Assembly: GCA_020350205.1 (NCBI GenBank)
Contig: CP070707.1
Span: 787,094 to 851,093, forward strand
DNA length: 64,000 nucleotides
DNA from: a bacterium
Lineage (GTDB): Bacteria > Calditrichota > Calditrichia > RBG-13-44-9
Direction: 5' to 3'
Shown here: positions 18,442-28,299 of the stretch, piece by piece
Position numbering within the stretch: the first letter of the stretch is position 1
Layout of the letters: every line of letters begins with the position of its first letter
The notes under the pieces: generated by a model
Databases searched by the model: none
What the model saw: the letters and a program-made list of their open reading frames with translations, nothing else
Told to the model about the DNA's origin: nothing
Program-made: the position numbers and the translations under genes

Positions 18442-19980
18442 TTATTGAAAGGTATCTGCAGATTTGACAACCTTCACTTCCGTGACGTTAAGCGGAAATG
18501 TCGCCACGATATTGTCATCCTTTATAATATCTTCGGAAAGTCCTGCTTTAACGATATTCGAATAGCTCATAGGCGAGGGGAGATTTTCCAGCAGGCCTTT
18601 GGCTAACGGTTCAGCCTCGCTGACATCGGTCACAATGGTCACAAACATGTTACCGGTTTGCCAGTATTTCTTAATGGCCTGGTTTACGTCCTTCAAGGTC
18701 AGTTTTGCCAGAAGCTGATCCAGCTCATCAATGTAATCCTCCCTGCCGTAAAATTTTGAATCCATCAGAAAACCGAGGCGATCGGTTGGAGTTTGTACAT
18801 ACAGTTTGATATAACTGCGCAGAAAGGTTCGGGTGGATTCAAATTCCTCCTGATTCAAACCATTCTTCACCAACTTGTCCAGTTCGTAAAAGGCCATCCG
18901 CAGTGCAAAATGAGCATGACCGACCTGAATATTGGATAACTCTTCATACTGCTGCTTCAGTTGCTTGGCAATCTGAACCGGGCGGATCCAGATGGAAAAG
19001 TAATTGGAATGGCGAGGCACGCCGGGAGGTGGTAACATATTGGCTCCGCCGTTATCGTACCATTCGATATAGGAATAGTCCCCATAATTCATGGAACGTT
19101 TTTGGCGGATTTCCTGGTATAGCTTGGAATAGGCCTTACGATGTTCCCCCAGGTATGAATTTGCTACCATCAGGGCTGCGAAGTCATTGTCTGTGCGGGT
19201 AATTTCCAAGGGAAATCCGGTAAATATCGCAGATCCAAAGGCATTATCTTTGGCAATGATTTCCACCTGAATCCCGTTCGGCATATTCACCTTACCGGGC
19301 CGGGGATTTTCAGGCTGGCTATCTGGAAGACTTTGAAGATCTGAGCTGAGTTTCTTGAGAAATTTCTTTTCATAATTCCCTGATATTCCCAGCATCAGGT
19401 TTTTCTCGGTAAAAACCGCCTGATAATGCTTTATTGCGTCTTCAAGAGTTATCTCGGCCACGGAGGCGGATTTACCCTGTTTCATATGCTGGTAATTTGT
19501 TCCCCTGAACAACAAGTTTTCCAAGGCTTTCTTGCTGTATTCTTCATCGGAAGAGGCCCGAATAACCTGATCGACATAGTTTTGCTGATTAATTTTGACC
19601 CGCTGGAAATCTTCTTCGGAAAAAGAAGGGGTAAGTATCAGTCCTTTGATGATGGGGTAGAATTTTTCCAGGAAATCTTTGTGAACCTCAAAGGTAAAAA
19701 TGGTGACTTCTTTATCCACAGTCACATAATAATTGGCCGCCATAGGATAGATAAAGTCCTGAATCTCGCTAAAGGTCATGTCGGCTGTACCCCCCTGGGT
19801 AATCAGGTTGGCGGTAAGAAAGGTCAAACCTTCTTTTCCAGCCGGATCGGAAATGGATCCGTTTGTAAACAATAATTTTACCACAACCTTATTGGCATTC
19901 GGAAGGGGTAACTCAACCGTGTCAAAAGCAAAACTCATGCAGGACAGAGAAAAAATTAATAGAATTACCAGTGCTTTCAT
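18442..19980 (-). CDS. M16 family zinc-peptidase-like subunit lacking the zinc motif
   Basis: A 512-residue exported protein of the M16 (pitrilysin/processing-peptidase) family. It has a signal peptide (MKALVILLIFSLSCMSFA) and two M16 domains. At the place where active members carry HxxEH, this one reads EGLTFLTANLITQGG, so the zinc ligands are missing. In bacterial two-subunit M16 proteases the partner with HxxEH is catalytic and the other helps bind substrate. A full AAGGAGGTG ribosome binding site precedes the ATG, and the start overlaps the stop of the upstream catalytic subunit by four bases (ATGA), indicating coupled synthesis. Location is probably periplasmic. Confidence is high for the family, moderate for the inactive-partner role. 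Confidence 0.87.
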   Translation of the reverse strand: MKALVILLIFSLSCMSFAFDTVELPLPNANKVVVKLLFTNGSISDPAGKEGLTFLTANLITQGGTADMTFSEIQDFIYPMAANYYVTVDKEVTIFTFEVHKDFLEKFYPIIKGLILTPSFSEEDFQRVKINQQNYVDQVIRASSDEEYSKKALENLLFRGTNYQHMKQGKSASVAEITLEDAIKHYQAVFTEKNLMLGISGNYEKKFLKKLSSDLQSLPDSQPENPRPGKVNMPNGIQVEIIAKDNAFGSAIFTGFPLEITRTDNDFAALMVANSYLGEHRKAYSKLYQEIRQKRSMNYGDYSYIEWYDNGGANMLPPPGVPRHSNYFSIWIRPVQIAKQLKQQYEELSNIQVGHAHFALRMAFYELDKLVKNGLNQEEFESTRTFLRSYIKLYVQTPTDRLGFLMDSKFYGREDYIDELDQLLAKLTLKDVNQAIKKYWQTGNMFVTIVTDVSEAEPLAKGLLENLPSPMSYSNIVKAGLSEDIIKDDNIVATFPLNVTEVKVVKSADTFQ

Positions 19981-21326
19981 TGGACACCTCCTTCCGGATC
20001 TTCACTGATAGTGGAAATCGTTAAACCTGTGGAAATAAAATATTTCTGGGCAATGTTTTTAATATCATCCACCGAGACTTTTTCATACTGTATGTAAACA
20101 CGGTTAATGGTTGTGGGATCGCCTGTCAACGCAATATAATGACAGAGCGTATTAGCAACCTGGTCTGGATTATCAATTCGCATGGCGAAATTGTACTTCA
20201 GATGGGATTTGGTATCCGCCAGTAATTTTTCATCGATTCCCTGTGTTTTTACCTCCTCCAGGGCTTTTACGATTTCATCTTTTACATATAACATGTCTTC
20301 TTTGTTAATGAAGGAAGCTTGAATGGAAAATAGGTTGGGGTCTTTGGAATCAAAAGCACCACCTCCTATAAATCGAACTTTCTGTTCGTCGATGACAAGT
20401 TTTTTATACAGAGCAGAGTTTTCGGAAAACAGAATGCTGGATAAAACATCCAATGCTGGCATATCGATCTGACGATCGTTAAATCCGGGACCTTTGTAAC
20501 TCAGCATCATGAAAGGGGGAATGGCGTTATTCTGCAGATGAAAATAACGTGTTTCCTGTTGCATCGGTTCTTCAGGAATCTCTGTCCGATAAATGCCTGA
20601 CTTCCATTCCCCGAAATACTTTTGCGCCAGGTTTTTAATATTGTCTGGTTTCACATCCCCAACCACCACTATGGTAGAATATTCCGGGCGATAAAATCTG
20701 TCAAAAAATGTCAGCGAATATTTATATTGATTGGGCATATCGACGATATCCTCGAAGAAGCCCATGGTGGTATGCTTGTAGGTATGAACATCAAAGGCAG
20801 TATTAAGCATACCTTCAAACAACTGTTGATAGGGGCTGGCATAATTCTTGGTATATTCCCCCTTAACCGCTCCGGCTTCAGTTTTAAAATCGTGTTCCGA
20901 ATACTTGAGGTTTTGAAAGCGGTCCGCTTCAATCTCAAACATCAGATCCAGCTTTTCCGCATTACCGGTCATGTGATAGATAGTCCTGTCACTGGAAGTA
21001 TTGGCGTTAGCCGAAGCACCAATTGATTTAAGTACTTCCAGGTATTTCTCCTTGGGGTATAATTCTGTTCCCCGGAACATCATGTGCTCAAAGAAGTGCG
21101 CGAATCCGGTTACACCCTTCTCAACCTCATTGCGGGAGCCAGTACTCACCACGATATAGAATGCAGCAATTCCCGGACTATCAAAAGGTACAGCCACAAC
21201 TTTGAGCCCGTTTTCCAGTTTGTACTGATAAATTTTGTTGGGAAGTATATTTTCTGAACGTCCCCAGTCTACCCCTAATCCCATGACGAGAATGGAAAGC
21301 AGCACAAAAAATACAGTAAATTTCAT
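19977..21326 (-). CDS. M16 family zinc metalloprotease, catalytic subunit
   Basis: A 449-residue exported peptidase. GAGG six bases before the ATG at 21326 supports this start over an in-frame GTG at 21338. A signal peptide (MKFTVFFVLLSILVMGLG) is followed by the M16 domain with the inverted zinc motif HFFEH (in GFAHFFEHMMFRGT) and the downstream zinc-ligand region EAGAVKGEY. The second, inactive M16 repeat includes the RPEYSTIVVVGDV and SYKGPGFNDR regions. It is translationally coupled to the zinc-less paralogue. Together they would form a periplasmic heterodimer degrading or processing peptides. A strong hairpin terminator of the upstream arsRM unit lies before it, so the pair has its own promoter. 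Confidence 0.92.
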   Translation of the reverse strand: MKFTVFFVLLSILVMGLGVDWGRSENILPNKIYQYKLENGLKVVAVPFDSPGIAAFYIVVSTGSRNEVEKGVTGFAHFFEHMMFRGTELYPKEKYLEVLKSIGASANANTSSDRTIYHMTGNAEKLDLMFEIEADRFQNLKYSEHDFKTEAGAVKGEYTKNYASPYQQLFEGMLNTAFDVHTYKHTTMGFFEDIVDMPNQYKYSLTFFDRFYRPEYSTIVVVGDVKPDNIKNLAQKYFGEWKSGIYRTEIPEEPMQQETRYFHLQNNAIPPFMMLSYKGPGFNDRQIDMPALDVLSSILFSENSALYKKLVIDEQKVRFIGGGAFDSKDPNLFSIQASFINKEDMLYVKDEIVKALEEVKTQGIDEKLLADTKSHLKYNFAMRIDNPDQVANTLCHYIALTGDPTTINRVYIQYEKVSVDDIKNIAQKYFISTGLTISTISEDPEGGVQ

Positions 21327-21455
21327 AGAACGCCTCACGAGTTTGGTTAAATTGATTTAACGCAGTTTGTTAATCCAAATTAGACGCAACGATAATATAA
21401 AGGTTGCACTGAACCTGAAGAAGTTCGCTGCTAGCGCTGCATGATCCAGGAGAGT

Positions 21456-21525
21456 AAGATAAAAAGAACTCTGAGTAAATGAAACCATTTGTTTGAAGCC
21501 TGAATTGGTTTCATCCCACTCAGAG
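21456..21525 (-). terminator. Terminator of the arsR-arsM unit
   Basis: A two-part hairpin: outer arms CTCTGAGT (21469-21476) and ACTCAGAG (21518-21525), inner arms ATGAAACCA (21479-21487) and TGGTTTCAT (21506-21514), 18-base loop. On the minus strand the stem is followed by TTCTTTTTATC, fitting a Rho-independent terminator downstream of arsM. Confidence 0.75.
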
Positions 21526-21558
21526 CCCGGGCTGTTTACGCGGCTTGAGAATCTTAAC

Positions 21559-22365
21559 TCATTTTTTCGCTGTTACAGTAATACTGTATATTCCAACATC
21601 ACTGTTTCTGAATTCTCGAATCTCTTCCCTGCTCAGATAATCCTGCAGTATTTTATCGGGTAACTCGATTGATTTGGATGTCTTAATTTCGACATCTGTA
21701 AATCCAGCCGTCCTTATAATATTCAGGTAGTCGTTTATTTGAAGAGCTCCGGCTACACATCCTGTATACATTTCGGCAGATTTTTGCAGGTTGGGGGGGA
21801 GCTGTCCGCGAATCACCACATCTGAAATACAGAAGTGTGCGCCGGGTTTCAGAATCCGGTAAATTTCTGAAAAAGCCTGCAGTTTATCCGGGACTAAATT
21901 CAATACACAATTACTGATTACGACATCAACCAGATTGTCTTCAACCGGCATGTTTTCAATATCTCCGAGACGAAATTCAATATTAGTATATCCAATTTTT
22001 ATTAAGTTCTGATTGGCTTTACTGATCATCTCGGGCGTCATATCGATTCCAATCACGCGGCCGGTTTCACCGACCAGCGATCGGGCCACGAAGGCGTCGT
22101 TTCCGGCACCGGAGCCCAGGTCGACGACGGTATGCCCGGGCTTGATTTGGGCATATTGCGTAGGTATCCCACATCCGAGAGCCAGATCGGCTTCGGCCAC
22201 ATAGCCTGCTAGGTTTTCATAACTATCGTTGAAAACGGAATAGTCGGATTTGCCTGAATCATCGCATCCACATCCACAACCGCAATTACTTAATTGGGTA
22301 GACTTTTTTGCGATTTGGCCATATTTCTGTTTAACTATTTTTCTGAGTTGTTTGGCGTCTGACAT
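21559..22365 (-). CDS. arsM: Arsenite S-adenosylmethionine methyltransferase
   Basis: A 268-residue enzyme that methylates As(III) with SAM in the cytoplasm. AAGGAG nine bases before the ATG at 22365 decides the start. The SAM-binding motif I is VDLGSGAGND (81-90). Three cysteines sit in the expected ArsM contexts: LALGCG (Cys65), ISNCVLNL (Cys153) and YTGCVAGAL (Cys203), matching the three As(III)-binding thiols of known ArsM enzymes. An extra N-terminal NCGCGCGC cluster (Cys28, 30, 32, 34) may capture arsenite. It follows an ArsR gene by 26 bases. No ArsB/Acr3 pump or ArsC reductase is present nearby, so methylation seems to be the main response from this locus. Confidence 0.92.
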   Translation of the reverse strand: MSDAKQLRKIVKQKYGQIAKKSTQLSNCGCGCGCDDSGKSDYSVFNDSYENLAGYVAEADLALGCGIPTQYAQIKPGHTVVDLGSGAGNDAFVARSLVGETGRVIGIDMTPEMISKANQNLIKIGYTNIEFRLGDIENMPVEDNLVDVVISNCVLNLVPDKLQAFSEIYRILKPGAHFCISDVVIRGQLPPNLQKSAEMYTGCVAGALQINDYLNIIRTAGFTDVEIKTSKSIELPDKILQDYLSREEIREFRNSDVGIYSITVTAKK

Positions 22366-22391
22366 GGTAATTTTCTCCTTAATTTTCTTGT

Positions 22392-22709
22392 TTAACTTCG
22401 ACAAATATGTGTAAATAATTTTGAAATCGCCTCTTTGGCTATTTGAATTGTGCCCGGATTAAGACAATAGCATCTTTTGGGTCCCTCGATTTCTCCGCTG
22501 ATCAGTCCGGCATTTTTTAACTCCTTCAGATGTTGTGATACAGTTGATTGTGAAAGTGGCAGTAATTCTACCATATCGCCCACCATGCAGGAATTCATTT
22601 CCGCCAAAATGTTCAGGATCTTGATTCTGGCTGGGTGTGCCAGCGCTTTAGCGATCTTAGCCATTTGTTGTTCGTCCGGACTGAATAGTTCATTTTTTGC
22701 TTCTGCCAT
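22392..22709 (-). CDS. arsR: ArsR/SmtB family metalloregulator
   Basis: A 105-residue winged-helix repressor. GGAG six bases before the ATG at 22709 sets the start; the frame extends further upstream through the operator, which is unlikely to be coded. The helix-turn-helix reads SQSTVSQHLKELKNAGL. The usual ELCVCDL arsenic site in the third helix is replaced by NSCMVGDM with a single Cys41; other cysteines are Cys80 and Cys82 (RCYC) and Cys103. The As(III) site would therefore have to be rearranged, as known for several ArsR subclasses. The palindrome at 22722-22744 just before the start suggests autoregulation of arsR-arsM. Confidence 0.88.
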   Translation of the reverse strand: MAEAKNELFSPDEQQMAKIAKALAHPARIKILNILAEMNSCMVGDMVELLPLSQSTVSQHLKELKNAGLISGEIEGPKRCYCLNPGTIQIAKEAISKLFTHICRS

Positions 22710-22721
22710 TTTAAATTCTCC

Positions 22722-22744
22722 ATCGTATATCGTAAATATACGAT
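22722..22744 (-). promoter_or_regulatory. ArsR operator palindrome
   Basis: Perfect inverted repeat with 9-bp arms ATCGTATAT (22722-22730) and ATATACGAT (22736-22744) around a 5-base spacer CGTAA. It lies 13 bases upstream of the arsR start, where a repressor would block transcription. Size and position fit an ArsR/SmtB-type operator. Confidence 0.8.
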
Positions 22745-22899
22745 ATTTTGTTTCAAGAAAAATCTTTTTTTTGTTTTTTCCCGAAAGATTTATTTTCAGC
22801 ATGTTTTAAGTAGTATCTGGCATTCGCTCTAATGACAGGTTATATTTACAATTTCCTGAAAATGGGATCGTCCAATGGCAACTAAAATCTGGAGCAATC

Positions 22900-24555
22900 A
22901 TGGATGTTCACCCCTTAGCTGGTAAATCTGCACTTCCCCAGGTTCTAATCGATAGTGCACAACTTGCATCCGCCTATTATGATAAAAAGCCGGATGTGTC
23001 CATTGCTGCCCAGCGTGTTACCTTCGGAACCTCAGGTCACCGGGGGACCTCTCTCAATAAGAGTTTTAATGAAGACCATATTCTGGCTATCTCACAGGCA
23101 ATTTGTAACTATCGTAAAGCCAACAAAATTGACGGTCCGCTTTTTCTGGGAATGGATACCCACGCCCTTTCAGCACAGGCAACCCAGACAGCAATCGAAG
23201 TATTTGCGGCCAATCAGGTAGAAGTGCGTTATGCAGTAGGTTCTGACTTTACCCCTACTCCGGTGATCTCACACGCTATCCTGACCTTCAACCGGAAGCG
23301 GAATAAGGGAATGGCAGATGGCGTGGTAGTCACCCCCTCCCATAATCCCCCGGAAGATGGGGGATTCAAATATAATCCGCCTCATGGAGGCCCAGCAGAG
23401 ACGGAAATCACCCGGAAAATCCAGGATCAGGCCAATGAGCTTCTGTCCCAATCCCTTAAAGCTGTCAAACGCGTGCCCTATCGGAAAGCAATATCTTCAG
23501 TAAATGTTGAAGGTTATGACTTTATCACACCTTATGTGATCGATCTGGAAAATATTCTGGATATGGCAGCAATCTCAGCAGCTGGTATTAAGATTGGAGT
23601 TGATCCCTTGGGGGGTGCCGGAGTAGGCTACTGGGAGCCAATTGCCGAGCGATATAATCTGAATATTTCGGTGGTGAACAAAAAAGTAGACCCTACTTTT
23701 TCTTTTATGCGGATAGACAAGGATGGTAAGATACGCATGGACTGTTCTTCACCTTATGCCATGGCCGGTCTTATCCAGTTGAAAGATAAATTTGATATCG
23801 CCTTTGGCAATGATCCCGATACGGATCGCCACGGTATCGTTACTCCGAGCATAGGTTTGCTCAATCCGAATCATTATCTGGCTGTGGCAGTTTGGTATTT
23901 ATTTCAGCATCGACCTCAATGGGGAACAAAGAAAAAGGTTGGAAAAACTCTTGTTTCCAGCTCCATGATCGATCGTGTGACCCAGAGTCTGGATCTGGAA
24001 TTGTCCGAAGTGCCGGTTGGATTTAAATGGTTTGTCGAGGGTCTTTTAAGCGGTTCGTATGGATTTGGAGGGGAAGAGAGCGCCGGAGCCACATTTTTAC
24101 GTCGTGACGGATCAGTTTGGACCACCGATAAAGACGGAATTATCATGGATCTGCTGGCTGCCGAGATACTGGCCAAAACCGAGAAAGATCCGGGTAAGCA
24201 TTATCAGATCCTGGAAGAAAAATTTGGAAGTCCGGTTTATGAGCGTATGGATGCTCCTGCCACAGCTCCGCAAAAAGAGGCACTCAAGAATATGCAGCCG
24301 GATCAGGTTAAGTCTGAAAAGCTGGCAGGCGAGAAAATTTTAGTGAAACTGACCAACGCCCCCGGTAATAATGCCCCTGTCGGGGGATTAAAAGTGGTAA
24401 CAAAGAATGGCTGGTTTGCTGCCCGACCCTCCGGAACCGAAGACATTTATAAAATTTACGCGGAAAGTTTTCTGGGAAGAGATCACCTGAACAGTATCAG
24501 TGAACAAGCGAAATCGATTGTCGGTCAAGTTTTTCATGATGCTGGTATCGGTTGA
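22900..24555 (+). CDS. pgm: Phosphoglucomutase (alpha-D-glucose phosphate-specific)
   Basis: A 551-residue cytoplasmic enzyme interconverting glucose 1-phosphate and glucose 6-phosphate, linking glycolysis to glycogen and nucleotide-sugar synthesis. The catalytic phosphoserine loop is [11 protein letters not shown], the metal-binding loop is [10 protein letters not shown], the sugar-binding loop GGEESAG and the phosphate-binding loop [15 protein letters not shown]. Length matches the bacterial Pgm family (about 546). GGAGC precedes the ATG. The FGTSGHRG start motif is present near residue 43. It is divergent from the ars genes and monocistronic. Confidence 0.95.
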   Translation: MDVHPLAGKSALPQVLIDSAQLASAYYDKKPDVSIAAQRVTFGTSGHRGTSLNKSFNEDHILAISQAICNYRKANKIDGPLFLGMDTHALSAQATQTAIEVFAANQVEVRYAVGSDFTPTPVISHAILTFNRKRNKGMADGVVVTPSHNPPEDGGFKYNPPHGGPAETEITRKIQDQANELLSQSLKAVKRVPYRKAISSVNVEGYDFITPYVIDLENILDMAAISAAGIKIGVDPLGGAGVGYWEPIAERYNLNISVVNKKVDPTFSFMRIDKDGKIRMDCSSPYAMAGLIQLKDKFDIAFGNDPDTDRHGIVTPSIGLLNPNHYLAVAVWYLFQHRPQWGTKKKVGKTLVSSSMIDRVTQSLDLELSEVPVGFKWFVEGLLSGSYGFGGEESAGATFLRRDGSVWTTDKDGIIMDLLAAEILAKTEKDPGKHYQILEEKFGSPVYERMDAPATAPQKEALKNMQPDQVKSEKLAGEKILVKLTNAPGNNAPVGGLKVVTKNGWFAARPSGTEDIYKIYAESFLGRDHLNSISEQAKSIVGQVFHDAGIG

Positions 24556-24683
24556 ATATAGGGAATTTCATTTATCATTCCGTGATAATTACCAAATAAA
24601 AGTATTATTTTTGATTCAGGGATTAGTATTTTGAGATTTGATCTTAACTTAAATGCATAAACCATAAAAACGGGTACTGAATA

Positions 24684-25979
24684 ATGAATACTGAAAATGA
24701 GAAAAAACAGCCCTCACCGATGTTTCGCTGGGGAGTAATGGTTTTTATCAGCTTGGCAATGTTTGGCAATTATTATGTCTATGACAGTATCAGCCCCCTG
24801 GCCGATATTTTGAAGACACAACTCGGTTTTTCTGATAGTAATATCGGTTTACTCAATGCCATATACAGTTTTCCCAATATTATTATGGTCTTAATAGGCG
24901 GAATAATCATAGATCGAATCGGAACAAAAAAGGGATCCCTCCTTTTTTCTTCGCTCTGCATGGTTGGGACATTGATGACAACTTTTAGTGGAGGAAGTAT
25001 TTTTTTGATGGCCTCCGGTCGTCTGGTTTTTGGTCTGGGAGCTGAATCGCTGATCGTTGCTATTACCACGGTTATCGCCAAATGGTTTAAGGGAAAGGAA
25101 CTCTCCTTTGCTTTCGGTTTAAATTTAACCGTTGCCCGCTTAGGTTCATTTGCTGCGCTAAATTCTCCGACCTGGGCACATAATTTATATGGCTCCTGGC
25201 AGGGCCCCCTGCTTATCTCAACAACCATGGCAGCAGTCTCGGTAATCTCGGTGATTATCTATGTGGTAATGGACAGAAAAGCCCGCCGCGACTTCCATAT
25301 GCCTGAAGAGGAAATGCAGGAAAAAATCGTACTGTCTGAAATTTTTTCCTTCGATAAATCATTTTGGTATATCACCTTGTTATGTGTAACATTTTATTCA
25401 GCTATTTTTCCTTTTCAAACCTTCGCGGTAAAATTCTTTATTGAACATCATGGTCTCAGTCGGGCTGCTGCCGGCTTTGCTTCCAGCGTCATTACTCTGG
25501 CATCCATGATTGGAACTCCGCTTTTTGGATTATATATTGATCGAAAGGGTAAACGTGCCAGCCTGATGATAATAGGCTCCCTGATGATCGTTCCGGTCTA
25601 TTTAATCCTCGCTTACGTTCCCATTGATCCGCGGTGGATGATGACATTAATGGGAATTGCATTTTCACTTGTTCCGGCAGCCATGTGGCCTTCAGTTGCC
25701 CTGATTGTCGCTGAAAAAAAACTTGGGACAGCTTACGGGCTCATGACTATGATCCAGAACATCGGACTCACGTCATTTAATTTCCTTATCGGCTGGGCTA
25801 ATGATACCAGCACCAGCAATGGGGTCACAGATTATGGCTTGGGAATGTGGTTTTTCTCGATTACAGGATTTATGGGATTAACGTTTGCCTTCCTATTGCG
25901 GAAAGAAGAAACTGGTCCGAACCGGAAAGGACTTGAACTGGGACATGATGAGCTCCATAAGTTCCGTCCGGAAATATAG
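24684..25979 (+). CDS. Major facilitator superfamily transporter
   Basis: A 431-residue, 12-TM carrier. TM1 begins at FRWGVMVFISLAMFGNYYVYD, and the loop after TM2 has DRIGTKKGS, a variant of the MFS GxxxDRxGR motif. A second such loop, GLYIDRKGKRA, appears after TM8 as in the family. The central cytoplasmic loop is about 30-40 residues. The pattern resembles the nitrate/oxalate-type and other anion MFS branches, but the substrate cannot be named. It lies between pgm and the aminotransferases with no sign of an operon. The ribosome binding site is weak. Confidence 0.88.
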   Translation: MNTENEKKQPSPMFRWGVMVFISLAMFGNYYVYDSISPLADILKTQLGFSDSNIGLLNAIYSFPNIIMVLIGGIIIDRIGTKKGSLLFSSLCMVGTLMTTFSGGSIFLMASGRLVFGLGAESLIVAITTVIAKWFKGKELSFAFGLNLTVARLGSFAALNSPTWAHNLYGSWQGPLLISTTMAAVSVISVIIYVVMDRKARRDFHMPEEEMQEKIVLSEIFSFDKSFWYITLLCVTFYSAIFPFQTFAVKFFIEHHGLSRAAAGFASSVITLASMIGTPLFGLYIDRKGKRASLMIIGSLMIVPVYLILAYVPIDPRWMMTLMGIAFSLVPAAMWPSVALIVAEKKLGTAYGLMTMIQNIGLTSFNFLIGWANDTSTSNGVTDYGLGMWFFSITGFMGLTFAFLLRKEETGPNRKGLELGHDELHKFRPEI

Positions 25980-26115
25980 GGGATGAGATTGGAATAAAAA
26001 GGTCTTCTCCAGGCCATACTGATAAAAGAATCTCCAGGGAGAAAACCAAAATGGAGATTTGTAATGATGTATTCAGTTATTCCGGCATTTCAAAATGGAA
26101 AGGTGATACCAAGGG

Positions 26116-27045
26116 TCAGATATACTGCAACCAACCGTATTTATCAGCCTGTTCTCCGGAAATGATTCCGAAAAAAGCTTCCTGAAGTTGCTTGGTGACA
26201 GGTCCCCGCCTGCCATTGCCGATTTCAATTTTATCAATGCAGCAAATCGGCGTAACCTCCGCTGCAGTGCCAGTAAAAAAAGCTTCGTCAGCAATATAGA
26301 GTATTTCTCTCGGGATCATTTCTTCCCTGACTTTGTATCCAAAATCCTTTGCCAATTTGATAATGGAATGGCGTGTAATCCCCGGGAGAACAGAGGCGCA
26401 AATGGGAGGGGTATAAACGATGTTATCTCTTACGACAAAAATATTTTCCCCACTACCTTCTGAGACATAACCATAAGTATCCAGAGCGATACCTTCCACA
26501 TAACCGTTTTCAATCGCCTCCATTTTGATAAGCTGGGAATTCATATAATTGGCACCTGCTTTCGCCAGAGCCGGAAGAGTATTGGGTGAAAAACGGTTCC
26601 AGGAAGCGACCTGTACTTCAACCCCTTTTTCGAGAGCTTCTGGTCCGAGATACTTACCCCAATACCAGGTAATGATATAGGTTTCGATGGGGGATTTGAG
26701 TGGATTTACTCCGAACTCTCCCAATCCCCGGAATATCACCGGACGAATATAACATTCCTCAAACTGATTCTCTTTCACCGAATCTATACATGCCTGATAA
26801 ATCTGATCGTAGGAAAAATCCGGCGGCACCATGCGGTAGATTTTGGCGGAATCAAATAAGCGCTTGATATGTTCGGGAAGGCGGAAAATAGCACTGCCCT
26901 GATTCGTTTTATAACAGCGTATACCTTCGAAAACCGCAGTGCCGTAATGGACCACGTGGGACATGACATGAATTTTGGCATCTTCCCAGTTGATGAATTT
27001 ACCGTTGTGCCAGATCTTCTCAGCCAAACCGATATTGGGGGACAT
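26116..27045 (-). CDS. ilvE: Branched-chain amino acid aminotransferase (class I BCAT)
   Basis: A 309-residue PLP fold-type IV aminotransferase for the last step of Leu, Ile and Val synthesis. It begins [20 protein letters not shown], contains [11 protein letters not shown], and the PLP-lysine region is [19 protein letters not shown], typical of the 300-residue IlvE type. It ends with [32 protein letters not shown] precedes the ATG. A second, longer BCAT of a different subfamily is encoded 91 bases upstream on the same strand, so the two may be cotranscribed. Confidence 0.93.
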   Translation of the reverse strand: MSPNIGLAEKIWHNGKFINWEDAKIHVMSHVVHYGTAVFEGIRCYKTNQGSAIFRLPEHIKRLFDSAKIYRMVPPDFSYDQIYQACIDSVKENQFEECYIRPVIFRGLGEFGVNPLKSPIETYIITWYWGKYLGPEALEKGVEVQVASWNRFSPNTLPALAKAGANYMNSQLIKMEAIENGYVEGIALDTYGYVSEGSGENIFVVRDNIVYTPPICASVLPGITRHSIIKLAKDFGYKVREEMIPREILYIADEAFFTGTAAEVTPICCIDKIEIGNGRRGPVTKQLQEAFFGIISGEQADKYGWLQYI

Positions 27046-27136
27046 ATAAACTCCTTATATTTGAATTACCCATTTATGAGTTAAATTTTTCACAATTTAC
27101 ATCAATTCAATTTCATCAACTCTATTTTTTAAAAAT

Positions 27137-28162
27137 TTAGGAGATAATCCTCACCCAGTTGAAAGGATCGTTTTCTTTCTGAAGTTGAATGCCAATCAAT
27201 TTATCGTAAAGCTGGTTAGCAAGCTGGTATTCATTCTTATTGATGTTATGGGTTTTACCCTTCCAGCCAATGTCACTTACCGAGGTAATAATAGCTGCGG
27301 TACCGGTTACAAAACATTCTTTGGCTTTCTGAACCACCTCCTCGACACTCAGATCCCGCTCAATTACCTTTATTTGATATATTTCCCGGGCAATGCGAAT
27401 CACCGATTCCCGGGTGATACCCGGTAAAATTGTTCCCAAGGGAGGTGTGATCAAAGAACCATCGTCCATCAGTGCGAAGAAATTTGCGGCTCCCGCTTCC
27501 TCAATGTATTTGTTGTGATGGGGATCCAGGTAAATTACGTCATTAAAACCCTGAGCAATCGCTTCCTTTTTAGGGCGCATGGTGACCGGATAATTACAGA
27601 CGGCCTTGGCATCCCCGGTGCCATGAGGACTGGCGCGGTTAATATCTTTTGCGATCAATTTGACAATACCCACTTTATCAAAATAGGGTCCTACCGGGCT
27701 ACCAAAAATATAAAAGAGATATTCCTTCGCGGCTCTTACACCAAGTAAGGCCTCAATACCGATACAAACCGGTCTGAGATAAAGGCTGCACCGTCCGTCA
27801 TCACTTTTGGGGATAAAATCGATATTTGCTTTCACTAAATCGACCACGGCTTTTTCGAATTTATTCGCAGTCATCCCGGGAATGGCCAGCTTTTCAGCAC
27901 TTTTTTCGAATCTTCTGGCATTTTCTTCAGGCCGAAACATGACCACATGCCCCTTTTGAGAATAATAGGCCTTCATTCCTTCAAAAATGCCCTGTCCATA
28001 GTTCAGGATGTTAGCGGCAGGAGAAAGGCGAATCTCATGGAAATTGACTATGGCACCGCCGTCCCATTGACCGTCACGATAATAACTTTCATACATCTTC
28101 ATTTCATGTGCAAATGGATATAATGAAAATGTTAATTGATTACAGTCGATGTGACGGGCCAT
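27137..28162 (-). CDS. Branched-chain amino acid aminotransferase (long BCAT type)
   Basis: A 341-residue fold-type IV aminotransferase of the longer BCAT type, closer to the eukaryotic/Gram-positive form. Visible features are NYGQGIFEGMKAYY, RPEENARRFEKSAEKL, the YLRPVCIGIE strand, the PLP lysine in GDAKAVCNY and the TPPLGTILPGITRESV loop. GAGGAG precedes the ATG. It sits directly upstream of a second BCAT of the other subfamily. The pair could divide anabolic and catabolic work or differ in substrate. The enzyme family is clear; the exact keto acid preference is not. Confidence 0.9.
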   Translation of the reverse strand: MARHIDCNQLTFSLYPFAHEMKMYESYYRDGQWDGGAIVNFHEIRLSPAANILNYGQGIFEGMKAYYSQKGHVVMFRPEENARRFEKSAEKLAIPGMTANKFEKAVVDLVKANIDFIPKSDDGRCSLYLRPVCIGIEALLGVRAAKEYLFYIFGSPVGPYFDKVGIVKLIAKDINRASPHGTGDAKAVCNYPVTMRPKKEAIAQGFNDVIYLDPHHNKYIEEAGAANFFALMDDGSLITPPLGTILPGITRESVIRIAREIYQIKVIERDLSVEEVVQKAKECFVTGTAAIITSVSDIGWKGKTHNINKNEYQLANQLYDKLIGIQLQKENDPFNWVRIIS

Positions 28163-28299
28163 TGAGCATCTCCTCGGAAATTAGATTTGATAAAATGTTC
28201 TCATTAAAGGCAATTTAAAAGTTGCTCTGCCGAAAATAAATAGCTTTTTATTTTTATAAAATCATGCAATAAAGGGAGGAAGAAAAGCAGCCTTATTTA

